Shown here one piece after another: positions 17,085 through 26,517 of a stretch of DNA of 64,000 bases (position 1 is the stretch's first letter; every line of letters begins with the position of its first letter). Made by a program: the position numbers and the translations under genes. Origin of the DNA: Neobacillus paridis (GTDB lineage Bacteria > Bacillota > Bacilli > Bacillales > Cytobacillaceae); assembly GCF_016765675.1 (NCBI RefSeq), contig NZ_JAESWB010000168.1, positions 496,001-560,000 of the forward strand, in the 5' to 3' direction. The notes below the pieces were generated by a model that had not been told where the DNA came from, made no database searches, and saw only the letters and a program-made list of their open reading frames with translations.

Positions 17085-20000
17085 GACCAATAAGATTGAC
17101 GATGCAGGCATTTGGCCCCTATGCGGAACGGGAATGTATTGATTTCACAGAACTTGGTAATCGAACAATGTTTGTTATTTCTGGAAAAACCGGTTCCGGC
17201 AAGACGACTATTTTTGACGCCATCAGCTATGCCATTTATGGGAAAGCAAGCGGCGAGGATCGCAATGGTCCTGAACTCCGGAGCCATTTTGCCAGCGATG
17301 ATTTGCTGACAGAGGTTTCGTTAGATTTTTCCTTACGAAATCAGGTTTACTCCATTACCCGGTCGCCACAGCAGTTAAAAAAGAAAGAAAAAGGCGATGG
17401 GTGTACTACCATTGGGGCCAAGGCGGAGTTATATATTTGGGGTTCGGATGGTGAGAGAAAACTATTAGCTTCGAAAATTACTGATGTTGAAGAGAAGATA
17501 AAAGAGATCATGTTAATAGATGCCAATCAATTCCGGCAGATTTTAATGATACCCCAAGGAGAATTCCGCAAACTGCTAACATCCGACAGCAAGGATAAGG
17601 AGGTCATTCTGCAACGGCTGTTTCACACTCAAGTATATAAACTGGTCGAGGAAAAACTGAAGGAAGAAGCGAGCGAACTGAAGAAATCGGTTGATGCCCA
17701 AGTTCAATCACGAAATGAAGCGATACGAAGGATCCAAGCTGTTACGAATGATGAATTGCGGGAGTATGTGGGGGCTGGCAGTGAGAATGATACGCTGATT
17801 TTGCCGCTTTTGCAGGAGGAAATCAGCGGGTTGGCTGAACTGCTTGAACAATTAGACGGACAGTTAAAAGCCCAAGTCCTGCGGCAGGATCAGGTGAAAG
17901 CCAAGCTTTCTGAAGCCGAAACGATCTTGGAGCAACTGCAAACCCTCGAAAAATTAAAGAATCAAAAAGCACTGCTGACTTCACAAGCTGATCTTTTTGC
18001 TGAAAAAGAAAACCAGATCCGGAGGGGGCAAAGGGCAGCCGTTTTAGCTAAACAGGAAGAACTATGCCACCGTTTAAAACGCGAAGCCGACCTAGTAGCT
18101 GAAAATGTTCAGCAAATCAAAGCGGCGATCGAAAAATTGCAGGGTCTTGCTCAACAACATGAAGAACAGCTGCAACAGGAGCTTGCACGTGAGGGTGAAC
18201 GACAGTCGCTCCTCGATGAAATCAATCGCTTAAGCAATTTGAAGGATGACATCTATTCATTCGCTTCATTGATGAAACAAACGTCGGCTGTCGCAGCGGA
18301 ATTAGAAGCTGTCAAAAAGGACCAGTCATTGGCGGAAAAGAATTTGGCGCAAGTAGAAGAAAGACTCAGCCGCCTGCAGCAGCAGAAGACGGAGATTGAA
18401 AAAGGGCAGCTTGTCTATCTTGAAAATGAGCGAAAGCTGGAAAGGCTGCAGGCTGAACTGGACATCCTAGATAAATTCCAACTTCTGCAACAACGTTATT
18501 TAAAAGCACAACAAAATCTTGAAGCCAGTTCTAAACAATTTGTGAATACACTTGCCAGATTAACGGACGCAAAGGCGTTGGTTGCCGACTTGGAGCAAAA
18601 ATGGCTGAATGGACAAGCAGCCCTATTAGCCTCAAGACTTCAAGAGGGGGAGGCTTGTCCGGTTTGCGGATCGGTCCACCATCCCTCACCGGCGGGGCAT
18701 CTTGGTGACAACATTCCTAATGAGGAGGACTTAAAAGCGGCCAAGGCCCAGGCTGCCAAATGGGAGGAAGAAAAATCGGCCGATGAAGCAAGGCTGTATC
18801 AATGCCAGTCAGACGAGAAAACCCAAAGGGAAGGGCTGGATGAAATACTGGCAGAGATTCGGGCAAAAAGGATTGATTTTACGGAAACAGATGTGCTTTC
18901 GGTCAAAACAGAAGTCACTCTGGCTAAAAATAATCTTGCCCTTAAGCAAAAGAAATTGGCAGAACAGCTGCAACAGCTTGAGCCAATTACGCTGGAGCTC
19001 AAAAAAAAGGAAACGGACAAGCAGAAGTTACAGAAGCTCATTCAGCAATTAGCGGAAAACGTAACGCTGTTGACCGTGCAATTTACTGAAAAGAAAACCA
19101 ATCTTTCGCGAATGATGTCACTTATCCCGGAAAATCTTCGCTCGGTCACAGAGTATGAAAAAACGCTTGCCGGATTAAAGGAACGCCAGCAGTTACTGAT
19201 GAAGCAGCTGGAGGAGGCCGAAAAGCGGGTACAAGCGGTAAAACAAAAGCAGGCCGCTGAGGCAGCAAGATTGCTGGAAGCCGAAAAGTTATTTCAGACG
19301 AAACAACAGGAGCTTAGGGTTGAACGGGAAACCTTTAAAAATCAACTTTCCGAACAGGGATTTGAAAATTATACGGTTTATCATGACTCGAAGCTTTCAG
19401 CTGCCAGCATCGAAACACTGGAAGCAGAAATTCGCAGCTACCGCGAAGAATTACGATCCGTCTCCGATCGCTTTGCTGAATTAACGATCAAGTTAAAAGA
19501 TGTAAAGGTGCCTGATGTAGCCGGGTTAAAAGCCGAATTGGAAAAATTAGCAGCAGAAATTGCTGAATTAAATAGTAAACGAACTGATATTTTTGTGAAA
19601 AAGCGCGACAATGAAGAAATCTATCAGCGGATTGAACAGTTAAATGAGTCGATGAAGCTGCTCGAGGAGCGTTATAAACTGATTGGACATTTGTATGAGA
19701 TTACAAAGGGGCAGAATATCTTCCGAATCACCTTTGAGCGTTACGTCTTGGCTGCCTTTTTGGATGATATTTTACGCGAAGCCAATGTGCGGCTGCGAAA
19801 AATGACATCCGGACGGTTCCAGCTGCTCAGGAAAACAGACCGGGCTAAAGGAAACGCCCAAAGCGGTTTGGATTTGCTGGTATTTGACCAATACACCGGC
19901 CAGGAACGCCATGTCAAGACATTATCCGGCGGTGAGAGCTTTAAAGCGTCGCTTTCATTGGCACTTGGACTAGCAGATGTCGTCCAAAATTATGCTGGCG

Positions 20001-20218
20001 GCGTATCATTGGAGACCATGTTCATCGATGAAGGATTTGGCACTTTGGATCCTGAGTCGCTTGATCAGGCGATTGAGGCCTTGTTGGATATTCAAAACGG
20101 TGGCCGTTTGGTTGGTATCATCTCGCACGTTCCGGAATTGAAGGAGCGGATTGATGCCAGACTCGAGGTTATTGCCGGACAAACCGGCAGCAGGACGGAA
20201 TTTGTGTTTACCAATTAG
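17081..20218 (+). CDS. sbcC: Exonuclease subunit SbcC (Rad50-like SMC ATPase)
   Basis: A 1045-residue SMC-like ATPase that partners SbcD. Walker A GKTGSGKTT is near residue 35. Long coiled coils follow on either side of the zinc hook CPVCG (about residue 526). The ABC signature LSGGESFKASL (about 947) and Walker B MFIDEGFGTLD (about 979) are near the C-terminus. ATP-driven clamping gates the SbcD nuclease. All key elements are present and the length is normal. It is co-translated with sbcD through the ATGA overlap. Confidence 0.95.
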   Translation: MRPIRLTMQAFGPYAERECIDFTELGNRTMFVISGKTGSGKTTIFDAISYAIYGKASGEDRNGPELRSHFASDDLLTEVSLDFSLRNQVYSITRSPQQLKKKEKGDGCTTIGAKAELYIWGSDGERKLLASKITDVEEKIKEIMLIDANQFRQILMIPQGEFRKLLTSDSKDKEVILQRLFHTQVYKLVEEKLKEEASELKKSVDAQVQSRNEAIRRIQAVTNDELREYVGAGSENDTLILPLLQEEISGLAELLEQLDGQLKAQVLRQDQVKAKLSEAETILEQLQTLEKLKNQKALLTSQADLFAEKENQIRRGQRAAVLAKQEELCHRLKREADLVAENVQQIKAAIEKLQGLAQQHEEQLQQELAREGERQSLLDEINRLSNLKDDIYSFASLMKQTSAVAAELEAVKKDQSLAEKNLAQVEERLSRLQQQKTEIEKGQLVYLENERKLERLQAELDILDKFQLLQQRYLKAQQNLEASSKQFVNTLARLTDAKALVADLEQKWLNGQAALLASRLQEGEACPVCGSVHHPSPAGHLGDNIPNEEDLKAAKAQAAKWEEEKSADEARLYQCQSDEKTQREGLDEILAEIRAKRIDFTETDVLSVKTEVTLAKNNLALKQKKLAEQLQQLEPITLELKKKETDKQKLQKLIQQLAENVTLLTVQFTEKKTNLSRMMSLIPENLRSVTEYEKTLAGLKERQQLLMKQLEEAEKRVQAVKQKQAAEAARLLEAEKLFQTKQQELRVERETFKNQLSEQGFENYTVYHDSKLSAASIETLEAEIRSYREELRSVSDRFAELTIKLKDVKVPDVAGLKAELEKLAAEIAELNSKRTDIFVKKRDNEEIYQRIEQLNESMKLLEERYKLIGHLYEITKGQNIFRITFERYVLAAFLDDILREANVRLRKMTSGRFQLLRKTDRAKGNAQSGLDLLVFDQYTGQERHVKTLSGGESFKASLSLALGLADVVQNYAGGVSLETMFIDEGFGTLDPESLDQAIEALLDIQNGGRLVGIISHVPELKERIDARLEVIAGQTGSRTEFVFTN

Positions 20219-20270
20219 ATAAATGGCGGGAAACTGCATAAATTAGCGAAAATCCCTTGGAAAATTTAAA

Positions 20271-20366
20271 GAAAACTCGCCGATTGGCGAGCCTTTAAGG
20301 CGGTTCATGAGGCGTAGTTACACTTATGCCTGATAGGAAAGTTTTTATACTTTCCTATCGGCCAAA
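20271..20366 (-). repeat. Structured repeat, copy 2
   Basis: Read on the minus strand it begins with the T-run of the mntH terminator, then GGCCGATAGGAAAGTATAAAA. It continues with an 11-bp hairpin (GATAGGAAAGT with ACTTTCCTATC), then TACGCCTCATGAACC, GCCTTAAAGGC and CTCGCC-AATC-GGCGAG. Both small hairpins differ from copies 1 and 3 by paired changes that restore base pairing. It lies between sbcC and mntH. Confidence 0.85.
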
Positions 20367-20367
20367 G

Positions 20368-20411
20368 AAAAAACCGAAATTTTGCGGTTGAGTGCAAAAT
20401 TTCGGTTTTTT
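20368..20411. terminator. Strong bidirectional terminator of mntH
   Basis: An 18-bp perfect stem (AAAAAACCGAAATTTTGC with its complement) has an 8-base loop. It ends at the stop codon of mntH and abuts repeat copy 2. Confidence 0.9.
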
Positions 20412-21715
20412 TATCCGATAAATGCCTGGATTACCAGCCAGATATTTAGCCCTAGGATAATGATCGCAAACAGGCTTGAAACGATGGTTGTGATCCGTTT
20501 ATTCGTTAATACTCCCATCAGTTCCCTTTTTTGGGTAAAGTAAATCAAGGCGATGACAGGGAATGGCAGGACGATGCTAAGGATTACCTGACTGATGACC
20601 AGGGTTTGCGTCGGGTCGGCACCGATAGCAACGATAATAATACTCGGCAGCATGGTCACGAGTCGGCGAACCCAAACGGGAATCGCAAAGCCGACAAATC
20701 CCTGCATGATCACTTGCCCCGCCATGGTACCGACAACAGAACTGGAAATACCGGAGGCAAGTAAAGAAATCAAGAACACACTGGCTGCGGCCGAACCGAG
20801 CAGCGGTGTAAGCGTGTGATAAGCAGTTGTCAGGTCGGCGATATCACTTTTTCCTGATGTATGAAATACGGAAGCCGCCATATACATCATCGCCAAGTTT
20901 ACAAATCCGGCAAGAAACATGGCAATCAGAATTTCCAGCGAACTGAATTTTTGAATCTTTATTTTTTCCATATCATTGCGAGGAACAATCCGGTTTTGCG
21001 TAAGACTTGAATGCAAGTAAATCGCATGAGGCATGACGGTTGCCCCAATGACGCCGACGGCAAGCATGATGCTTTCTTTATTACCAAGCCATGGTACAAC
21101 GCTGTGATAGGCAATTTGCGCAAAATTCGGTTTTGACAGTACGGTTTCTACTAAATAACATAGGCCAATAATCATCGCAAATGCAGCGATAAATTTTTCT
21201 ATGGGCCGGAAGCCGTATTTTTCCATAAGCAAAATGAAGTAAGTAACTATTCCAGTGATAATCACCGCATAAAACATCGGGATCCCGGCCAATAAATTTA
21301 AAGCCAATGTCGCTCCTAAAAATTCGGCCAGGTCAGTGGCCATGGCTGCAAGTTCTGAGACGATCCACATAATCATCGTCAGCCATTTCGGCAAATACTG
21401 GCGGCAAACCTCAGGCAGGTTTTGTCCCGTAGCGATTCCTAATTTTGCCGACATATTTTGTAACAACATGGCCATTAGGTTGGCTAACACAATTACCCAG
21501 AGCATTTTATAACCAAAACGAGCACCACTTTGGATGTTTGTGGCAAAATTCCCTGGATCTACGTAAGCAATCGAGGCAATAAATGCCGGCCCGATAAATG
21601 GCAGCAAGGCACGGATGCCTGTTACTTTTCCCTCAATGGCATCTCTTGCAGCTAAAACGGTTCGTCGCTCCGAAGCTTGAGCCTTTTTAACAGCCAGTGA
21701 ATTTGTATGACCCAT
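20411..21715 (-). CDS. mntH: Nramp family divalent metal transporter MntH
   Basis: A 434-residue proton-coupled Mn(II)/Fe(II) importer with about 11 membrane helices. The metal-site motif DPGN (in AYVDPGNFATN, helix 1) and MPHAIYLH (helix 6, with the metal-liganding region A/MPH) are intact. A soluble, positively charged N-terminal tail of about 40 residues precedes helix 1. AAAGGATGA lies upstream of the ATG. The promoter carries an MntR-type operator, so uptake should be shut off when manganese is plentiful. It is monocistronic, between sbcC and selB. Confidence 0.93.
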   Translation of the reverse strand: MGHTNSLAVKKAQASERRTVLAARDAIEGKVTGIRALLPFIGPAFIASIAYVDPGNFATNIQSGARFGYKMLWVIVLANLMAMLLQNMSAKLGIATGQNLPEVCRQYLPKWLTMIMWIVSELAAMATDLAEFLGATLALNLLAGIPMFYAVIITGIVTYFILLMEKYGFRPIEKFIAAFAMIIGLCYLVETVLSKPNFAQIAYHSVVPWLGNKESIMLAVGVIGATVMPHAIYLHSSLTQNRIVPRNDMEKIKIQKFSSLEILIAMFLAGFVNLAMMYMAASVFHTSGKSDIADLTTAYHTLTPLLGSAAASVFLISLLASGISSSVVGTMAGQVIMQGFVGFAIPVWVRRLVTMLPSIIIVAIGADPTQTLVISQVILSIVLPFPVIALIYFTQKRELMGVLTNKRITTIVSSLFAIIILGLNIWLVIQAFIG

Positions 21716-21771
21716 AAGAAATCATCCTTTCTTTTTTCCTATGCGGATGTTTGTTTCGTCCATCAACAAAA

Positions 21772-21827
21772 GTTTCCCTAAGGCAAATTTATATTATTAT
21801 TATAGTTTATTTTTAACAAATTGTGAA
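21772..21827 (-). promoter_or_regulatory. mntH promoter with MntR operator
   Basis: On the minus strand, TTCACA (21827-21822), a 17-base spacer and TATAAT (21804-21799) form a sigma-A promoter. Just downstream, at about the transcription start, lies TTTGCCTTAGGGAAAC (21787-21772). It differs at one base from the B. subtilis MntR operator TTTGCCTTAAGGAAAC. Manganese-dependent repression is expected. Confidence 0.85.
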
Positions 21828-21935
21828 CATATTTAGCTTGGTGCAGAACCTAATTTTCGTCATCAATTCGTTCGCTTGAACAATTAGCTTATTCGAGCTA
21901 CAGTAAAGGAGAAGACTGTAAAGAAGGTGGCGGGC

Positions 21936-23816
21936 TTGGAAAAACGATATTTTACGATCGGAATGGCAGGACATATTGACCATGGCAAAACTTCGCTGAC
22001 AAAAGCTTTAACAAATATTGATACAGACCGGTTAAAAGAGGAAAAGGAACGGCAAATTTCGATTGAACTCGGATTTGCCCCATTATATGAGGATCAGGAA
22101 ATTCAAATTTCGGTAATCGATGTCCCGGGTCATGAGCGTTTTATCCGGCAAATGATTGCTGGTGTTGCCGGCATTGATTTAGTCGTTTTAGTCGTTGCAG
22201 CTGATGAGGGAGTGATGCCGCAGACAAGAGAGCATTTAGAGATTTTAAAATTTTTAGGAATCAAAAATGGAATTGTGGCGATTACCAAAATTGACCGTGT
22301 TGATGAAGACTTTATCGAACTTGTAAGAGACGATATTTTAACGGAACTTACTGGCACGGTCTTTGAGGATGCCCCATTTGTTCTCGTTGACAGCCTATCA
22401 AAGAAAGGCATCACCGAGCTAAAAGAATTAATTATTGATACCTTGAAACAGCAGGATATGCGTGATGCCAAAGGGGCATTCCGGCTGCCAATCGACCAGG
22501 TGTTTACCGTGAAAGGCCAAGGGACGGTTGTCCGGGGAACGGTCTATGAGGGAACGGTTGAGGAAGGGCAACTGTTAAAAATTATGCCAAAGGGGCTTGA
22601 AGTCCGGGCGCGGCAGATTCAAGTGCATCATAAACCGGCCGCAAAAGCCTATGCGGGCCAACGGGCGGCGATTAACCTTTCGGGGGTTTCCAAAGAGGAG
22701 CTTGAACGCGGCGATGTGCTTGTTTCCACGGAACATTTTATTGTCACAAAGGTCGTCGATGTGGCCATCCATGTCGTGGATAAGCTGGAGCATTTGATTA
22801 AACAAAGGATGCCGATCAAGCTGCATATTGGAACAACAGAAGTCATGGGCCGAATTGTCTTTTTTGACCGCAATGAAGTGAAACAGGAAAATGGTGAAAT
22901 CTTGTGCCAGCTACGGCTTGATGAAGAGATCCTGGCGAAACGCGGAGACCGATTTATTTTACGCAGACCAAGTCCGCAGGAAACGATTGGCGGCGGCTGG
23001 GTGATTGATCCACGGGGAAATAAATATCGCTTTGGCAGTCAAACCATTGAAGATTTGAAAAAGAAACAGGCAGGGTCACCTAAGGAGCGGATTACCGCAG
23101 CATTAATGGAAGCAAAAAGCCTGACGCTGTCAGAGCTGCTAAAGCAGACGTCGCTGGATGAAGCGGTATTGAAGGAGCAGCTGAGGGATGAAGAGTTTGT
23201 TTTGTACAATGGAAAAGAATATACCCTAACATTATTTATTCGAGAAATTGAAGAGGATTTGATCGATCGTCTGCAAGAGTATCATTTGCAGCACCCGATG
23301 AAGGCCGGAGAGAATAAAGCAGAGCTTTTACAAGCCATGCAAAAGAGATACCCAAAGGGATTACTGGACTTTGTCATTGAAAATAGGATTGCTAACCATG
23401 TTTTTAACCGAAAAGAGCAATTTGTTTCGTTAGCTGATTTTGTACCTCATGTGCCGAAAAACTGGGCAAAGCGGACCGAGAATCTACTTGCGGAATTGCA
23501 AAGGGATCAGTTGAAGACGCGTTCTCTGAAGGATTATTTTTCCTCCGCCGGTATTCCTGACTCTGTGGCTATGGACTTAAAGCGATTTCTTGAGGAACAA
23601 GGGCTTATTGTCATGCTGGATGAGCAGGTAGCCTATTATGGAACCGTCTTTCATGAAGCAGTGGAAAAATTAAGAAGTGGTACCGGTTCTGAGTTTGAAG
23701 TTGGCGAGGCAAAGGAAGTGCTTGGCCTGTCCCGCAAATATATGATTCCTTTTCTGGAAAAATTGGATGCCTTGGGCTTAACGAAAAGAGTCGAAAATCA
23801 ACGGGTGTGGAAGTAA
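21936..23816 (+). CDS. selB: Selenocysteine-specific elongation factor SelB
   Basis: A 626-residue translation factor that brings Sec-tRNA to UGA codons marked by a SECIS hairpin. G1 [11 protein letters not shown]3 DVPGHERFI and G4 TKID of the GTPase domain are present in the first 130 residues. EF-Tu-like domains 2-3 follow (for example [19 protein letters not shown]). The C-terminal half holds the winged-helix repeats that bind the SECIS RNA. TTG at 21936 is chosen because AAGGTGG spans the in-frame GTG at 21927. No selA, selD, selenocysteine tRNA or obvious selenoprotein gene lies in this window, so the rest of the pathway must be elsewhere if functional. Confidence 0.9.
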   Translation: MEKRYFTIGMAGHIDHGKTSLTKALTNIDTDRLKEEKERQISIELGFAPLYEDQEIQISVIDVPGHERFIRQMIAGVAGIDLVVLVVAADEGVMPQTREHLEILKFLGIKNGIVAITKIDRVDEDFIELVRDDILTELTGTVFEDAPFVLVDSLSKKGITELKELIIDTLKQQDMRDAKGAFRLPIDQVFTVKGQGTVVRGTVYEGTVEEGQLLKIMPKGLEVRARQIQVHHKPAAKAYAGQRAAINLSGVSKEELERGDVLVSTEHFIVTKVVDVAIHVVDKLEHLIKQRMPIKLHIGTTEVMGRIVFFDRNEVKQENGEILCQLRLDEEILAKRGDRFILRRPSPQETIGGGWVIDPRGNKYRFGSQTIEDLKKKQAGSPKERITAALMEAKSLTLSELLKQTSLDEAVLKEQLRDEEFVLYNGKEYTLTLFIREIEEDLIDRLQEYHLQHPMKAGENKAELLQAMQKRYPKGLLDFVIENRIANHVFNRKEQFVSLADFVPHVPKNWAKRTENLLAELQRDQLKTRSLKDYFSSAGIPDSVAMDLKRFLEEQGLIVMLDEQVAYYGTVFHEAVEKLRSGTGSEFEVGEAKEVLGLSRKYMIPFLEKLDALGLTKRVENQRVWK

Positions 23817-23818
23817 TC

Positions 23819-23857
23819 AAAGCCCCGATTCCTAAAAACATGGGGATCGAGGGCTTT
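23819..23857. terminator. Convergent terminator between selB and the TerD-fusion gene
   Basis: AAAGCCCCGAT pairs with ATCGAGGGCTTT with one bulge and an inner CC/GG extension. It ends 7 bases from the next stop codon. Confidence 0.7.
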
Positions 23858-23864
23858 CTCATTT

Positions 23865-25349
23865 TTAGGATAAGAACTCCGCCGGGTTTAAACCGAGTTC
23901 GTGACAAATCTCTACGACCGTTTGCTTTTCATTGTGGTCAAAGTTCCCATCCGCGTAACCGATGGCGATGCAGTAACGGGCAACCAAGCGGGCCACTTCC
24001 GGTTTTGTTCTCATTTTTCCAAGGGCACGAAAAGCCTCAGCGCGGCCGATCACGCGGTCATTTTCGAGACGCGAAACAAAAAGATTGAAGCGTTGAATGA
24101 CCTTCGTTGTTTCAAAAACGCGTAATTCTTCGCTTTGGTGGACAAATTCAACCATCTTTTGCCGTTCGGAAGTGTCCAAATAGCCATCAGCCATCGCCAC
24201 CAAGGCACAAGCGGCTACAACAGCATCCAGTACATCCTGGCTTTTATAGCGGTTAAATAATTCTTGTGCTTTCCTTTTTTGATTATTGGCCCATTCGGCA
24301 TAATCTGTCTGCGAGGGAGACCAGGTGCTACCGCAGTTATTACAGGTAAACTTTAGTTGATTGTGTCCGATGAAACCACCAAGTAGGCCAACCGGTCCGA
24401 GAATTAAGCCGCCGATCGCTGCTTTGCCCAGTCCAAAGCCCTTCTTTCCGGTGCGGACATTGGAAGAATGGCAGCGGGGGCAAATAATATCGTCTCCACC
24501 ATATGTACGATAGGTGTTTGCGGCAGGAGTGGGAACCGTTGAAGATGTCGGGTACCCATAGGACGGCTGCTGATATAAAGGCTCCGGTTGAGGGTGTACG
24601 GGCTGCTGATAGGCAGGCTGGTTAACTTGGCTTTGCCGGTAAGGATCATAACGAGTCTGGGATGGCTGATAAGAATGAAAGGAATTGCCATGTTGCGGCC
24701 AGGAAGAATGGCTCGTATGGTTTTGTTGGTTACCGGGCTGCTGAGTGGATGGTGTTGATGAAGAGACAACCGGTGAATCATCCACGGTAACTCCAAAGTT
24801 TCGGCATAGTGCTGCTAATCCACCCTGAAATCCACTGCCAATCGCATTAAATTTCCAATCGCCGTTATAGCGGTATATTTCCGCAGCGACGATGGCCGTT
24901 TCCACCGTAAAATCCATCCCCAAATTGTAGCGTAAGAGCTCCTCATTGGTTTGTTCGTTAAAAATTCGCACATAGGAATCGGCTACTTGTCCAAAATTTT
25001 GCCGCTTTGCCTGGGCATCATGAATCGTAATCGTAAAGGCGATCCGCTGGATATGGGCCGGTACCCGAACTAAATCAATTCGGATTTGTTCCGCATCTTG
25101 TACTCCAGAGCCCGTGCGATTATCTCCACTATATAGGATCGACCCATTACCCCCTGATGGATTATTGTAAAAAACAAAGTCCTGATCGCTGTGAACCTTG
25201 CTGTTTGAAGCCAATAAAAAAGCAGAGGCATCCAAATCGTAATTTGATCCAAGATTGCTGTTCCAGCCAAGCCCGACTACTACATTTTGCAGACCTGGAT
25301 GAGCTTTTGTCAGGTCAACCTTTTGCCCCTTACTGAGTGTTACGCCCAA
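23865..25349 (-). CDS. TerD - zinc ribbon - TerB fusion protein
   Basis: A 494-residue multidomain protein. Residues about 1-190 form a TerD/CABP calcium-binding domain (GVTLSKGQKVDLTK, YDLDASAFLL, GDNRTG, DAEQIRIDL). Residues about 200-290 are a Pro/Gln/Ser/Tyr-rich linker. A zinc ribbon follows (CPRCHSSN ... CNNCGSTW) and flanks a Gly-rich hydrophobic hairpin (GKAAIGGLILGPVGLLGGFIG). Residues about 375-494 form a helical TerB-like domain (ALVAMADGYLDTSERQ, IAIGYADGNFDHNE). Ter proteins link to tellurite, phage and stress responses; the acidic loops suggest metal binding. The TTG at 25349 follows GGAGAGG. It is monocistronic, without the usual yceC-H neighbours. Confidence 0.82.
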   Translation of the reverse strand: MGVTLSKGQKVDLTKAHPGLQNVVVGLGWNSNLGSNYDLDASAFLLASNSKVHSDQDFVFYNNPSGGNGSILYSGDNRTGSGVQDAEQIRIDLVRVPAHIQRIAFTITIHDAQAKRQNFGQVADSYVRIFNEQTNEELLRYNLGMDFTVETAIVAAEIYRYNGDWKFNAIGSGFQGGLAALCRNFGVTVDDSPVVSSSTPSTQQPGNQQNHTSHSSWPQHGNSFHSYQPSQTRYDPYRQSQVNQPAYQQPVHPQPEPLYQQPSYGYPTSSTVPTPAANTYRTYGGDDIICPRCHSSNVRTGKKGFGLGKAAIGGLILGPVGLLGGFIGHNQLKFTCNNCGSTWSPSQTDYAEWANNQKRKAQELFNRYKSQDVLDAVVAACALVAMADGYLDTSERQKMVEFVHQSEELRVFETTKVIQRFNLFVSRLENDRVIGRAEAFRALGKMRTKPEVARLVARYCIAIGYADGNFDHNEKQTVVEICHELGLNPAEFLS

Positions 25350-25540
25350 TAATTTCCTCTCCTTTCGAGATATCATTTACAGTCTTAACAATGAGAAATT
25401 GTTCTTTATATATGTACGGTAGTAAAGGGAAAAAGTTTCACTTAATTCGATGGTAATTTAAATATTTCGGATAATTCAATTGTTAAAAAATGCATGGCAA
25501 TGCTAAGTCTAATCATAATGTAGAAGAAGGGGGGAGGAAC

Positions 25541-26461
25541 ATGGCATACATGAAACCATTTCAGTTAAAACAAGGTGATACAGTCGGTGTGGTCGCACCG
25601 GCAAGTCCGCCAAATTTGGAAAACCTGGGACGAGGAATTCAGTTTTTAACCAAGCTGGGGTTAACGGTTAAAGTGGGGAAGAATGTTGCCAAAAGAAATG
25701 GCTATTTGGCCGGGAGCGATCAAGAGCGGCTGGAGGATCTGCACCAGATGTTTTTGGATAAAGAAGTCAAAGCGATTATTTGTGCTTGTGGAGGTTATGG
25801 TACCGCAAGAATTGCTGCAAAGATTGATTATAAAATGATTCAAAATAACCCGAAAATCTTTTGGGGGTACAGTGATATTACCTTTTTACATACTGCCCTC
25901 AGGCAGGAGGCGGGACTTGTCACCTTCCATGGGCCGATGCTGGGGTCGGATATTGGAAGAGAAGATACCCATCCATTATCAAAGGTTAGTTTTTTTCAAT
26001 TATTTCAGCCGCTGCCGTTGTCTTATACCGAGGAACTATCGCCGTTAGAAGTATTGGTGAATGGGCCGGCTAGTGGTCCGCTTGTTGGCGGGAATTTATC
26101 CCTGCTAGTGAGCACGCTTGGAACCCGATTTGAAATTGATACGAAAGATAAACTGTTATTTATCGAAGAGGTAAATGAAGAACCGCGGGTGATTGATAGG
26201 ATGTTGAATCAATTGTACATGGCTGGAAAGCTTTCGGCAACCGCAGGAATACTAATCGGTGATTTTCATGAATGTCTTCCGAAAAATTTATCGTTAACAT
26301 CGGATGAGGTGATCGACCATTATCTCAAGCTGGCCAAGAAACCGGCAATCAAGGGCTTGCAAATTGGCCATTGCAATCCACATATTGCTATTCCATTGGG
26401 TGCTCAGGCGACGCTTGACACAGTTGAAAAAAGCATAATCATCGAGCCTGGAATCAAATAA
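25541..26461 (+). CDS. LD-carboxypeptidase (peptidase S66, LdcA/MccF family)
   Basis: A 306-residue serine peptidase that would remove the terminal D-Ala from the tetrapeptide of recycled peptidoglycan, or hydrolyse related amide conjugates as MccF does. The nucleophile serine is in GYSDITFLH, the glutamate in FIEEVNEEP and the histidine in IGHCNPH, completing the Ser-Glu-His triad of S66. GVVAPASPP at the N-terminus is characteristic. It lacks a signal peptide and is therefore cytosolic. The ATG at 25541 follows AAGGGGGGAGG; an in-frame ATG at 25490 has no ribosome binding site. It is monocistronic. Confidence 0.88.
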   Translation: MAYMKPFQLKQGDTVGVVAPASPPNLENLGRGIQFLTKLGLTVKVGKNVAKRNGYLAGSDQERLEDLHQMFLDKEVKAIICACGGYGTARIAAKIDYKMIQNNPKIFWGYSDITFLHTALRQEAGLVTFHGPMLGSDIGREDTHPLSKVSFFQLFQPLPLSYTEELSPLEVLVNGPASGPLVGGNLSLLVSTLGTRFEIDTKDKLLFIEEVNEEPRVIDRMLNQLYMAGKLSATAGILIGDFHECLPKNLSLTSDEVIDHYLKLAKKPAIKGLQIGHCNPHIAIPLGAQATLDTVEKSIIIEPGIK

Positions 26462-26482
26462 AGGTCTTTATATCATAAAGAA

Positions 26483-26511
26483 AGCACACTGAATTGAGAA
26501 TCCAGTGTGCT
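26483..26511. terminator. Convergent terminator hairpin
   Basis: AGCACACTG pairs with CAGTGTGCT around an 11-base loop, between the convergent LD-carboxypeptidase and MMPL genes. The T-run is poor, so efficiency is uncertain. Confidence 0.55.
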
Positions 26512-26517
26512 CGTATA

